From Hymenopellis radicata (taxonomy: Eukaryota; Basidiomycota; Agaricomycetes; Agaricales; Physalacriaceae), in NCBI GenBank assembly GCA_015501595.1, contig JADNRX010000139.1, positions 62,001 through 126,000 on the forward strand: DNA of 64,000 bases, read 5' to 3'. This document shows positions 31,715-42,652 of the stretch, in pieces (positions within the stretch are counted from its first letter, which is position 1; each line of letters starts with the position of its first letter). The position numbers and the translations under genes are program-made. Under the pieces are notes generated by a model, which was not told where the DNA came from, did no database searches, and saw only the letters and a program-made list of their open reading frames with translations.

Positions 31715-31980
31715 ACAGCAACCTCGCAAAGTCGGCCCAAGTCGCGTTCCTTTTAAGTGCCGAAACAAGCAGTCCTTCGAGCGCCCGTCTTCTGCGCTGA
31801 TGCTCGACTCTTCCTAACAATGCTTTCGTCAAGGTTGAAACACCACCTCGACGGGGCGGCGTCGTTAGCTATGGCATTTCTCTCTCAGGTAATGTTTTCT
31901 ACTTTCTATAACTGTTGTTGCTCATTCGGCCCCTCTAGTGCGTTCCGGATGGAACGCGCTCCGATTCAAGTCCCCCAACT
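31715..31980 (+). repeat. Internal repeat unit B
   Basis: Second copy: ctcgcaaagtcggcccaagt, ctgatgctcgactcttccta, ggtaatgttttctactttct, tctagtgcgttccggatgga. It lacks the catcgtcacggacgatcgac block found in A and C. Confidence 0.7.
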
Positions 31981-33479
31981 CTAGGGCTTCTATATTCACG
32001 TCGTCGTCTGGAAACTCTGCTGGGGGACAAAACCGTTCAAATGTCGTGGCGCCACTCGGCGACAGCCGAGACGCAAGGGCTTGGAATCCACAGATTACAG
32101 AGCAAGCTAGAAAGGTTCTCCGCGTACCTGCTGTCTATCAAATCACGCCTCCGACTCCGAGGTACGTTTTCATTCGCTTTCGCCTTGTCACCTTAAGTTA
32201 ATTTCGCCTTCTCAGACTGACGCTCTCTCTCTCAGATGCAGACGAGACGAGTACCCACCACCTTGAAGACAATGAAAGAGCCACGTAGAGCAACATATTT
32301 CCCCGCTCTCACTTCAATCACTTCAATCAACGGATTCGCCGCAGACCATTATACGGACCGAGGACGTAGTCTCCGAGGCGTCCCACATGTTCTGCACGCC
32401 AACAAGACGTTGAGGAATCTTGACTTCTCTGACCAGCGCGACGCCGGAGACGCCCGCGCAACGATATTCGAGGCTGGCTCCTGGAAGTGGTTAGACCACT
32501 AGAGGAGTTTATACTTTTACCGGACAATACTTCCACGCTCATTATACCAGGACTACGTCGCCCTGCTCCCTTTCACAACGCAGGACTCATCAATGGGTCA
32601 GTCGGCGCTCTACCTTACTTCTTTTCATACTCGTAAGTCGACTTTATATCCTTGTAGCATTGACTTACTGACTTTGTAGTCTACTCATTTGGCTACGCGC
32701 GCTGAAAGCCTGGGGCTACGTGCCAGTGATCCTACTGGCCAATACAAGTGTTCCGTCCGCCACCATACTCGCCAACCATCACACTGGACTATGATGATCC
32801 TTCTCGACGAGGACAAGGACGACTGCTAATGGCGCCGTTCACGTCACTCGCTGTCGCAGTAGATTTGGTTACTATTACAAGGTTAAGGTAAGTGTCTTAC
32901 TTCCTTACAACTACTAACTCGATTTTCTATAGGTTATCGACGCCTTGGATCTTACACTGGGCTACGCGCCGGTGAATACAGTTTGGCTGCGCGCCGGCTG
33001 CTATCTGGACGCCAAGAACTTCGAACCTTGTTGGATGTCCTTACGCGGATGGGATTGACCACGACCTTGAACCAGACCAAGAACGTCTGGCCCGAGCCAG
33101 AGTTTGTCGCTATGGTCTGTGATGTCTTTGAGCTGGATTTCGATGACCTCGGACGGTTCTCCATGAAGGTTCTTCTTCTTCTTTCATAGCCTCTCGCCTC
33201 TTGATGCCTGTCTCAGAGGCGATCTCGCGCATTTCTTTTCGTACAACGTCAGCTCGTCGGTGATGGTCAAGGAGGAGCAGCGATCCAATTTTTTGAAGGA
33301 AATTCCGAAGTTTGTGAAGCGGTTTGGGTTCCTGCTGGGTGTGTGGGTGCTGTTGATTGCGGCGATTGTGGTGCTGTCGATGGGACTGGTGCCGTGGCAG
33401 ATTGAGGGCAGTGCGTGGGCCATTCTCAATTCGACAGCTGTGGCGACTCCTTGCGCTATCGTCCGCTCTCGCAGTGACA

Positions 33480-33716
33480 TCCACCTCACCAAGTCGGCGC
33501 AAGCCACGTTCCTTTCAAGAGTCCTTTAAGCGCCCATCTTCTGCGCCGATGCTCGACTGTTCCTAACAATCTGTCAAGGCCGGTCAAGCATCGTCACGGA
33601 CGATCGACAAAGCGGCGTCGTTAGCTACTTCTCAGGTAAAGTTTTCTACTTTCTATAACTGTCATTGCTTATTCGCCCCCTCTAGTACGTTCCGGATGGA
33701 ACGCTCTTCGAGGGCT
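33480..33716 (+). repeat. Internal repeat unit C
   Basis: Third copy: ctcaccaagtcggcgcaagc, ccgatgctcgactgttccta, catcgtcacggacgatcgac, ggtaaagttttctactttct, tctagtacgttccggatgga. It is shorter than A between the first two landmarks. Confidence 0.7.
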
Positions 33717-33789
33717 TTCATATTCTGTTACATAGTCAGTGCAATCTTACAGTCAGTTCCACATCGATTTCAGAGGTAGAGAACTGTAA

Positions 33790-34010
33790 GATAAAGGATC
33801 TAGACGCAAGACGGCGGAGCAATGAAGACAAAATAACCCTAACCCTATGGCATTCGCGCGAGAATGTCATGGGGTTAGGGTTCTTTGACACAAAACAACA
33901 GAGCACGAATGAAGACAGCAGAGACAGAGGCGAGGGCCCGAATACCATGGGGTTGGGGTTCTTGGATGCAAGATGACAGAGCAAGGATAACAGAGACGAC
34001 AGAGCAAGAT
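33790..34010. repeat. About 80-bp minisatellite with telomere-like words
   Basis: Two clear units (catggggttagggttctttg near 33868 and catggggttggggttcttgg near 33948, each followed by caaga/caaaacaacagagca-type sequence) and a partial one before them. A long open frame on the minus strand here is low-complexity and not supported as a gene. Confidence 0.5.
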
Positions 34011-34474
34011 GAAGGGTGGAACCACAGAGGGTAGGGTAGACCAACAACACCCCAGAATGAGAGTGCTGAAGAAGGGTCAGTGCAGAGCCTTTAAGGGAAA
34101 ATAGAGGAGGCGCGACGTACAGGGCAGGCCACGATGATAGAGAGAACAATAATATATAAGAAACAACGGAGAGCCCAAGGAATCCAACAAACCACCTCAG
34201 AAGGAGAAAGCGCAAACAAGAGAATGCCAGTCTCTTAGCCCACTCACATGAGAGGGTACTGAGGTGGTGGTGGGGGAAACAAGAGACGTGATCGGGGCCC
34301 GAGGCTTATATACCCACAGAGACGCGTCAACGAAATCAGTCAGGTGATTTGGGTCAACAAGATCAGTCAGGTGATTTGGGCGATCGTGTCCATCACCTGA
34401 CTGTTGCTGGCCCGGTTCCATGACCATGAACATGCTTTGGGCACGTTGCTTGCACACTTTCTCTTCAGTCCATC

Positions 34475-35275
34475 ATGGCGTCGGAGACGTGTCCTTGTAA
34501 AAAAGATGCGCATTGGATTGTGGGTGCGTATCAGTTGAATACTGTGAAACCCATTACTTACTGTTTCAACAGAGGCGCCGCTCGGGCTTTGGGGTTCGGG
34601 GAATGGCAAGACCCTGGTGCGTGGAACCCTTTGCTAAAGTTGAATCTTACTGACTATATTGTAGTTTGTGATCTTGAAATGGGCGGGCTTTTGCCCCTGC
34701 TTCTCTAGGTCTGTTCTGGTACTTGCTTTCAGAATTCTCTCAGCTCAAGATTGATTCAGCCCGACGCCGGTCAGCGAATGGAAAGCATGGAGCACTGCGA
34801 GCGCCGCTATTCAGGAGCAACTTCGGGAGACCCATGGGAAGACGCTGAAAGATGTGAGACAGGAAAAGAACACAACATTTCTTTTCACAGAGGAGTTCAT
34901 CAGTAAGTACAGTTTTCATGCACCTTATTAGGCTCATTATGTGAATAGAGGACTGGCGCGAAACATTCTGGAACACGCATTCGGAGCTGGTACGCTACAA
35001 GATGTTATATAGGGTCTATAGTGATGAAAACGTGATAGGATGCGGCAGAAGCAAACCATTACTGTGCTGGCGCTTGTGGTTGTCCTCAAGAGGCTACAGT
35101 GCGTCGTTATTGTTTGCTTAGCTTTATATTCCTTCTTACCTTCATTTTGAAATAGTCAAACGGGTACCCAGACTTCAGGCAACTCAACACGGAGTTCTTT
35201 CGCATACCGGAGCGGATCTGGCGCGATTTCTGCGACCATAGCCATCAGGATGATTTGCTCCAATGGACGGGGTGA
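34475..35275 (+). CDS. Unidentified small multi-exon gene in the transposon
   Basis: Begins MASETCPCKKDAHWIV and appears to continue through short exons: AARALGFGEWQDP, WKAWSTASAAIQEQLRETHG, then KNTTFLFTEEF, EDWRETFWNTHSEL, ANHYCAGACGCPQEATVRRY and finally NGYPDFRQLNTEFFRIPERI with a stop at 35275. The segments are protein-like and bounded by plausible splice sites. The two Cys pairs (CPC near the start; CAGACGC later) could bind metal. I do not recognise the family. It lies between the decayed region and the BTB gene. Confidence 0.4.
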
Positions 35276-35470
35276 AGTAGGTAGATGTATCGATGGCGGA
35301 CACGTCGTGCAGAGTAGTTATAGTACTGTCTTTTACTGATGGTGAGCAGTTCGCGCATATAGCAGATACTATGTGATCAAGTTGAATTGAGTTACATTAT
35401 CTGGCATTTATGCAAGCTATCTACTGTTGAGAGTAGTAATAATGTGTGCGTTAACCACTGAACCTCTGCG

Positions 35471-36746
35471 TTAACCCTCAAACCTAAAACGTCTCAGCCT
35501 ATGACTCAAAGTGGTATGTTGTACGTACATATTTTGCATAATTTCCATTTCGATCTCTGCGATGCACGCTTTCTCCTTATCTGCAACAAAGTCATTGACA
35601 ATGGTGAGAATGGCAGAGCGACAGGTAGGCGTCATCTGGGGAAGAGGGTATTGCTCGAGGTAGGATGGAACTTTGCTGAACCAGAGATCGTTCTTGTTAA
35701 TGGCATCGTCCAGAGTTGACCGCAGGTCCTTAGCCCAAGCAGTAGTAAGTGCTTGTAGACAGATATCGTGGTTGCGGCACGGACCCCATGCGGCATCGTG
35801 TGGTATAGCAGGAGGACGTGCCACTACCTCGCGTAGAAGTAGTTCGAGTCTATATGCGCCTTGATGAAGAAGGTGAAGAATAACAGGAGGAATTGGAACT
35901 GAAACAATCGTCAGGACTTGATATAGAAATATAGTATTTACTTACATTTTTGCAATTCGCTGACGCTGAGATCGAGCTTGGTCAGAATAAAGAGATGCTG
36001 TACGCCCATACGAATCCAGTCCTCGATCTTCAACTCTAGGCCAAGAGACAGCTGACGAATGGCAGGACCACTCATCCGATGCAGCTCGATTTTGATCTTG
36101 GCGGCGACGTGCTCAGCTAACAGATAGTCCGCAGCACGCAAAACAGTCAGAAGCTCATTCTCATGAGCCTCAATTGCTGGACGACGGAGCTCTGTATCTA
36201 GGAGATCGAATCGGAAGTGTGGAATATTCCTTTGACTAGGGATACGATTAGCTAGCACCTTTGCATGTCGGACTAGAGACGTACATAGAGGTCATGCCCG
36301 GAAAGTAGGCATAGTCCAAAAACACTTCAAATTGAGTGGCCGTGACTCCACCTTCAGGAGCAGTGATGATGCCAGGATTCGACGCAGAGCCTAGAGGTCC
36401 TTTAGACTGTGCCTTTGCAGTAGCACTACTGGTGGGGGCATCATTCGAAGCAGGCGTCGGAAGTTCCCTCAAAAAGCATAGATCACCGATAAATGCAGAG
36501 ATCCTCGTTATCAAGCTGCCATGCAGACAAAATAGGACCTGGTGCGTGTCATCGTTGCTCAACTATGCAGGTCTAGTAGTGAGAAGGGAACTGTTTCAAT
36601 AAAAAGACACATACTAGGAGGTATAACGACCCATCGTCGTAGTAGTGACGACTTTGAACAATATCAACAACTACATCTTCATCTATAGGTGTATCTGTCA
36701 GAAGGCAAGTGAGGGTGATACGAGTAAAAACAACAACACACTGCAT
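35471..36746 (-). CDS. BTB/POZ-domain protein of basidiomycete type, carried by the transposon
   Basis: From ATG at 36746 the frame reads through TDTPIDEDVVVDIVQSRHYY and DDGSLYLL, joins across a phase-0 intron to LSNDDTHQVLFCLHGSLITR (typical BTB core: strand, then the conserved H-x-S/G-L helix), and goes on with GGVTATQFEVFLDYAYFPGM. Later exons give LRAADYLLAEHVAAKIKIEL, a BACK-like helix, and a C-terminal part with YLEQYPLPQMTPTCRSAILT. Such proteins occur in large numbers in mushrooms and are thought to act as adaptors for CUL3 ligases or transcription factors; the role here is unknown. Only about 50 bp separate its ATG from that of the divergent integrase gene. Confidence 0.65.
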
Positions 36747-36796
36747 ACGCGTGTTCCGTCTAGCTACCCTGACATGGCCTAGCCTATCTCTTACTC

Positions 36797-39019
36797 ATGC
36801 TACGATTACCGCCTCTACCCAGATTCCAACCAACGGCAACAAGTACAGCATGGTCTCCCACAGTATATGAAGCCTATGAGCTGCTCTCAACTACTGTACT
36901 GTCTGCAGAAGGAGCAGTTCGACAAGATGGGGAACCTATTCGGATCGAGCATCACATCGATCACGTTCTTCAGACGGCGCTGCCCATTTTAGAGGCTATG
37001 GAGGAGAAAGCAGCTGAAGAGGGTATACCTGTGGAATGGCTCCAAGAGGCCGCAGAATATACGGCAGGCTTATTGACACGTCTTATGGAGGCTCATCACA
37101 CCGCTGGTCTCGAGTCTGTTGAACTTATATCTTCACTCTTTCCATTCTGATTTCAATCAATAGAGACACAGAACACATCATCCGACCAGTTATTTCTGTC
37201 ACAGTCCATACTGGTCGACCAGGACGTCCGCGCAAAGAAGTAGATCCTGCTATTCTTCGCGACGCATATGCGTCTGGGGTTCGGGTTACCTTAAAAGGTT
37301 TAGCTGGCCGGGCCAACATGCATCCACGCACACTTAAAAGAAAACTGCGTCAACAGGGCATTTCCTATAAGCGTCCTCCTTTATCAGACTTCGAATTGGA
37401 TGCCATTGTGCGACGGCTCAAGCGACATATCCCTCATTTAGGACTGCGCTACATTTCCGGACACCTAGCGCAGAACGGACTTCGCATTTCAGACTATAGG
37501 ATCGCAGCATCCTTGCAGCGAGTAGACGCCTTAGGACGTGTTCTTCACAAGCCTGCTGCTATAAAACGTCGCGAATATCTTGTCTCACGACCGGATGCTC
37601 TGTGGCATGTTGACGGGCATCACAAGCTTATTCATTGGGGTATCGTTATTCATGGCATAGTTGACGGATACTCCCGCGCGGTGAGTAGTACTCACTTTAC
37701 TCTTGGCTACATCTCAATACATGTTAGGTGGTCGGTCTCCAAGCAAGTGATAACAATCGCTCAGCTACGGTTCTGCAAATCTTTCTGGATGCCGTTGAGG
37801 ATTGGGGACTGCCGTCTCGTGTACGCGCTGATCATGGACGAGAGAACAAAGCAATGGCAGTAATGATGTTGATGAGGCGTGGACTTCATCGTGGATCATT
37901 CATATGGGGCGCGTGAGTACTCAGATTCGTTGAATGGCTATTATATAACATGAATTCTAGATCGACACGAAATACACGCATTGAAAGACTATGGGTGGAA
38001 GTCGGTTCACATTTTGCTAGGGCATGGCGGGCCTTCTTCCTTCGTTTGGAAGCTCTTCATCAGTTGGACCGACGCGACCCCGCTCACTTATGGATTCTAC
38101 ATCATCTATTTTTGTCGCATATCAATCGCGACTGCAAAACCTTCCAGCGAGTTTGGAACGCGCATCCCATTTCAAGACGTGGTCGAAATCAGACCCCTTT
38201 AGTATGTGTGTTCTCTTTTGTCAAATTTAGCAGTAATGTGATAACTACATTTTCAAGACTATGCGTTTTCTCGGGCGTCTCGATAAGGGCACATATAAGG
38301 ATGACTGTAAAGGAATGGACCTCTCTGAGATTTACGAGCATTACGGTGTTGATGGACCCTTTTCTAAGCGGACGCGCGCACGCACTGGGTTTTGGACTGA
38401 CGAAGAGATTCTTGCCATGCCAGATAGCGATGAAGAGGAGAGTGATGATGAGGAGACTAGAGAGGAGCCGGAGCAGAGTGAGAGTGAGACGGAAGACAGT
38501 GGGGGTGAACAAAGCGAAGTAGAGGAGGAGGATTTGTCTGCGCATAGTGGACCGGCAGAGAAGGAGACAAACCGACAGGTACACGTCCCATCGAAGACTA
38601 ATCCCTTTGCAGGTGCTGCAAACTTAGAGGGTATGTTTGATGATGCACTGCGTCTTGCCCAATCGACAGGTAGTATTCCACATGGATATGGAATGCTACC
38701 ACATGAATGGGAGCAGGGCGAGTATCCCAGCTATGAGCTACTGCCGGTTGGAAGGCGGGTAGGAAATGAGCTGCGAATTAATCTACCTGACGAAATCTGG
38801 CGCCCTCGGGCTCAACTATGGGTTCAAGCTTTGGATATTTATTATAGCATCTGTGTACATATGAAACCTGGATTTGTAATAGTCATGCAACGTGGACTTG
38901 TACTCGACACATTGCGGCGTAACGTGAGAACTTTTCATTTTTCCCTTTTACCCTCATTCATTGCTTTCTCGTTTAATTTCTTCTCCTTCTCTCTCTTCTA
39001 TCTCTAGGCGGTGCTGTAA
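36797..39019 (+). CDS. DDE integrase-type transposase of the 17-kb element
   Basis: Multi-exon gene. Exon 1 begins [20 protein letters not shown]. The next carries a basic [13 protein letters not shown]-hook-like motif and a helix-turn-helix-like region ([20 protein letters not shown]). The catalytic core has the first Asp in [19 protein letters not shown], the second in [15 protein letters not shown] after an intron, and the Glu in [15 protein letters not shown] after another, followed by [20 protein letters not shown]. This is the fungal/animal integrase core type found in uncharacterised elements. The C-terminal exon is acidic, then contains [18 protein letters not shown], and ends RRNAVL at 39019. 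All three catalytic residues are present and the exons are in frame, so the enzyme may be active. Confidence 0.75.
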
Positions 39020-39022
39020 AGC

Positions 39023-41013
39023 ATGTCAGACCTTCCTCACACTGACAGCGTTATTATTTTTTGCACCTTTAAGAGTGCGGCGTCTGGGCAGTGTCTATGC
39101 ATTTTGCATGGACCGTCAAGTCCTAGAGCTGTTACTTGCGACGAATGTGGTCATCTTCTTTCCTTAGGAGCACCTTTGATCATGCCTGGGGATAACGAGG
39201 AGGATGAAGAAGGAGACTCTTCGGCTTCTCAACACGGGTCCGACGGATTTGCCAGCGACAATGAAGCGGGCTATCAAACTGCTTCTCAAGGCCTCTCATC
39301 CCCCTTTATAGGCGCTAGCCATTCGTCAGATGCAAATGCCTTCGGACATCACGCTACTACTTCCACCGCCACTAACGCTGTCAATACCTCCAATGGTGCT
39401 CCCGTCGCCAGCTCGACTGCTGCTCCCCCTGCCTCCACCACCTCCACCACTGCTGTCCCCCCCACTCCCATCACTTCCGACACACCTACAGATGAAGCTC
39501 GTGTCACTGCTCATGTGCGTGAGCGGATCTTTGGTCATCTGAACATATCCCCCGACTCCTCAAAGGATATCAAGAATGCTAAAGCTCTCTACAAAGCTTC
39601 CAAAAAGGCCAAGAGGACGTCCAGCGCTACTGTGGATGCTGCCAAGAAGCGCCAAAGTGTTGCCTCACGTAACGTGTCTAGTTCCAGTGGCGCCTCTAGC
39701 TCCAGCAGCTCCAGCAGCTCTCGTACCGTATCTGGATCCAGTTCACGATCAGCAGTATCATTTCAGACTGCTGACGAAGTCGCTGTTCAAGGCATGACTC
39801 AAGCACATAAGAAGGCAAAGGGTAAACTTCCACTGGTTCGTGTTTTTAAATGACTTGCTATACTTTTCATTCTAAATCATTATACAGATAGCAAAGAAGT
39901 TAAAGACCGATCAGCATGACTCTGATGAAGACGACGAAGAGGCAGCCGGCACCTTTCTTGTAAAAGAGGTTAGCTTCAGATGGGAGGGCATTACAGAAAG
40001 CGTACGTATTCATGCTATTTTTGCTTCACAATAGTAACCTATATTCAATAGAATGGTATGCGCGTTCCCGTAGTGGCTATCAAGCCAAACGCGGCGGAAA
40101 CTAAAGGGCACTGCACTACTCTTGGTACTCTGTTTGAAGCGCCATCGGAGAAGCTCTTCGTCTTCCGCAAGGCAGGCTATAAAGAGCTTTTGGAAGATTT
40201 AGGGCAGCTCAGCTGTCCATGGCTGGCGACTTACGTGGAACAAGGTGTCGACGACCAAGGACAAGCACCTCTCCTTCTTTGTAAAGCGAAGTACACGACA
40301 CTTAATATCATTACGAGAAGGAACACAGTTCCAACAGGAGCTGACTGCTATGCACTGATATCCCCCCGGCACGCGAAGTCTGACAATAATAAGCTGTACT
40401 TTGGTAAGCGCCGTCGCTTAAGTATAGTTATTCACCAGATCTAATCATTGCTTACCAGTTACACGCGACCCCATTCCCTTTGAGGTTATTCGCTTAGCTA
40501 GTAAGCTTAGTATGGGTGACGCTGTGGAGGCGTGGAACTCTATAGTTAACGCTGAAAAGCGCCATGATAGTAAGTTCTTTTATATGTGTCGTTTACTTTT
40601 ACTGATAGCTTTCTATGATAGGTTTTGTTGACTCGAACGGTGTTCTGAAAGCTAAAGGAAAGGGCAGGGCAACCACAGCTGGCCGATCATCCTCAAAGCG
40701 CGTACGCAGCTTGAGTCCTGTTTCTGAAAGCGAGCATCCAACCAAGAAGACGCGCAAAATGCCAAAGCGTGCTGCTAAGACAAAGGCTGCAGGTAAGGTT
40801 ATCACTGTTGTTCTAGCTAATATACTCACGCCATTTGTAGAAAACGCTATTGTGATCAGCGATGATGAGCCACACACGCCTGATGCATCTGGACCTCAGG
40901 CGAGCGCCACCACAGGTCCATCTTCCGTTTCTATAGCACCCACCACACCGGTAGATATTGGTATCTGGGCAAGCGCCAGTACATCGAATGCCTTCCGCTT
41001 TGGACACTACTAG
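39023..41013 (+). CDS. Unidentified transposon gene with Ser-rich linker and basic C-terminus
   Basis: Starts MSDLPHTDSVIIFC just after the integrase stop (a later ATG at 39183, MPGDNEEDEEGDSSASQHG, is a good alternative). Possible C-x2-C (VTCDECGHLL) near residue 40. A long Ser/Thr/Ala/Pro-rich region follows, then basic KASKKAKRTSSATVDAAKKR and a polyserine stretch. Further exons give FLVKEVSFRWEGITES, VVAIKPNAAETKGHCTTLGT, LGQLSCPWLATYVEQGVDD, FEVIRLASKLSMGDAVEAWN, and an end with nuclear-localisation-like clusters and a terminal FRFGHY. The composition suggests a nuclear DNA- or chromatin-associated protein; I recognise no domain. Its position beside the transposase suggests an element-encoded accessory factor. 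Confidence 0.55.
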
Positions 41014-41514
41014 TCCCTGGCGTGCCTTCCTCCTTCCTCCCCACCTCACACGATGATGACTTCCCATGTTTGATTTCTGTATATGCACTTAACGCCGTCA
41101 CATAGTACGATTTATATGTCTTCATGCCACATACTACCTTTCGCTCATACTACTTACTACCGCCACACTCCTTGCCATCGTAGGATCACTCTTCATTCGC
41201 TCTCTTTATCTCTGTCTGTCCTTGCTCCTATACATATACGTATTCCATGTCTATGTCTTAGAGCATATCTACCTCTAGCACGGAGATTGCTATGAATACC
41301 TGCTTATACCTGCCTACTTTACCTTACTTAGTGCTTATAATATCTGTGTGCTCGATGAGTATAAGATACTAGAGCTAGAGCGCCACACTAAGTCAGTGGT
41401 CTTCCTACACAGCTGCTATCGCAGCTGAGAATAGCACAGGAGGATATGCCTCTCGACACCTGAGTACGAGAGGATCGGCCAATGTTGGGAGGCGTACTGT
41501 CGCGTACAAGTGGA
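41014..41514. other. Spacer before the right TIR, no gene
   Basis: AT- and C/T-rich sequence with only short frames. Confidence 0.4.
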
Positions 41515-42215
41515 CCAAAGAAGAATGTTGTTTCTCGTGCACGGCAGTTTAGCACACACTATGCGTACACGTCAGGACCTCGAGCGGTATTGGAATGACG
41601 ACTATACTGAGTAGTACTTCTATCCCTTGTCTACTCTACACTGCTACTCAATCAGTATAAGTAATCAGAGCCTGAGCCAGAGCGCCACACTTCGTCACTG
41701 CTCACGCTTGGTGGTACACTGTGCCAACCCCCCTGCCGGTTGCGGCCTGACGCGGCTTTGCGGCGCCCACGGCGGTCACGGCAGAGGAATGGACCCCAAG
41801 CACCTCTAAAACACCCCCGCTCTTTCCAGAGAATAGCACAAAACTCTTCTCCAAGTGGCTGTTGTGGTGAACATTGACCATCATGCTTCAGCGCACTAGA
41901 TGTTCGGAATTCTTGAGTAGATGTTCGGAAAGCCGAAGAATTCCGAACATTCGCGATCTGTGCCGAACATTACAACCGATTTCCGAACATCTGAGTGCGT
42001 TTCGAGTCATTTTTATGCTAAAGTGTTCGGAAATCTACACACATGTTCGGGTTTTTCTGAAATTCCCGAACATTTCACGCTTTCCCCGAACATTTCACGC
42101 TTTCCGAACATTTCAAGACCTTTTGATTCGAAACTTCGGAACGGCTACTTGGAGCAAGGTTATAACACCTCTAGGGAATGTGCGGAAATAATATTGTCCA
42201 CTTTTGGGACTCATA
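41515..42215 (-). repeat. Right terminal inverted repeat
   Basis: 701 bp, the inverted copy of 24988-25687. It includes a frameshifted duplicate of the last 32 or so codons of the dioxygenase-like gene. The terminal word is gggactcata. Confidence 0.9.
41900..42111. repeat. ATGTTCGG motif cluster in right TIR (9 exact copies)
   Basis: Mirror image of the left cluster: nine exact ATGTTCGG/CCGAACAT words plus one single-base variant, with the same order and spacing. Confidence 0.85.
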
Positions 42216-42239
42216 CTGTATTGATGTGCTTATAGTCAG

Positions 42240-42652
42240 CTCTACGACGCGCCCATCACGCTCGTCATTACAATCGACAGGCGTCTCAATCTCAGTACGC
42301 GATTTATCTCTACTACCGGATTAATTTAACCAATGCCTCGAATAGATTCCTGGCTTGACGTTGGCTATTTTATGCAGAGCATCAACGTCGCTGCGCGCTC
42401 GAGGACTTGAAACTGTTACACAGGTCAGACCGCATGACCAAAACGAATTTGCGCGTGCTGATAGTACTTGCAGCAAAGCACAACCATCTTCCCTGCCGTC
42501 ATACGAAAGCATCTCCCAATTGGTGATCAGGAAATCATCGCGCTGAGCATGTCGTTGGGGTATCCCGACGTGGAGAAGGTTGCTCGGTATTACGAGCGTC
42601 CCAAGCGACGAGATGTATCGGAAATTGTATCTTTCCTTGGAGATGGAATGTA
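42240..42652 (+). pseudogene. 3' part of a nitroreductase gene beside the transposon
   Basis: LYDAPITLVITIDRRLN, MPRIDSWLDVGYFMQSINVA and VIRKHLPIGDQEIIALSMSL, then GYPDVEKVARYYERPK and VSEIVSFLGDGM, match in order the C-terminal half of FMN-dependent nitroreductases (APxxLxxTIDRxL, SWLDxGMFLQSIMLAARARG, LPIxDxEIVxxGMSLGY). Reading them requires frame changes around 42310-42470, and the N-terminal half is absent. The fragment begins about 25 bp from the transposon end. Confidence 0.75.

Larger units (their letters stand above)
29561..33730. other. Decayed sequence inside the transposon with three copies of an exon-intron-exon repeat
   Basis: No intact gene. Many short pieces with intron-like GT..AG stretches on the plus strand suggest decayed multi-exon coding sequence, but apart from the SYLF part I recognise no family. 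33260-33460 has one hydrophobic stretch (LLGVWVLLIAAIVVLSMGL) resembling a membrane segment. Three related repeat units are listed separately. Confidence 0.4.
24988..42215. mobile_element. 17.2-kb DNA transposon with 0.7-kb terminal inverted repeats and a DDE integrase-type transposase
   Basis: Both ends carry the same 700-bp sequence in opposite orientation, terminating in tatgagtccc...gggactcata. Between them lie a transposase-like DDE integrase gene, a putative dioxygenase-like gene, a BTB gene, two unrecognised multi-exon genes and a 5-kb decayed stretch. The only flanking duplication I can see is TA (or AT, depending on where the terminus is set). No reverse transcriptase, LTR or DNA polymerase is visible, which argues for a cut-and-paste class II element. 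The right end adjoins the 3' half of a nitroreductase gene, so insertion probably disrupted or followed damage to that gene. Confidence 0.8.

Noticed and set aside
33833..33890. ccctaaccct / ggttagggtt words as an interstitial telomere
   Set aside because: At most two repeat units on each side, part of the minisatellite; too short to claim a telomere relic.
33736..34215. 159-residue minus-strand leucine-rich frame as a membrane protein
   Set aside because: Low-complexity translation of an 80-bp minisatellite; no start context, no relatives recognised.
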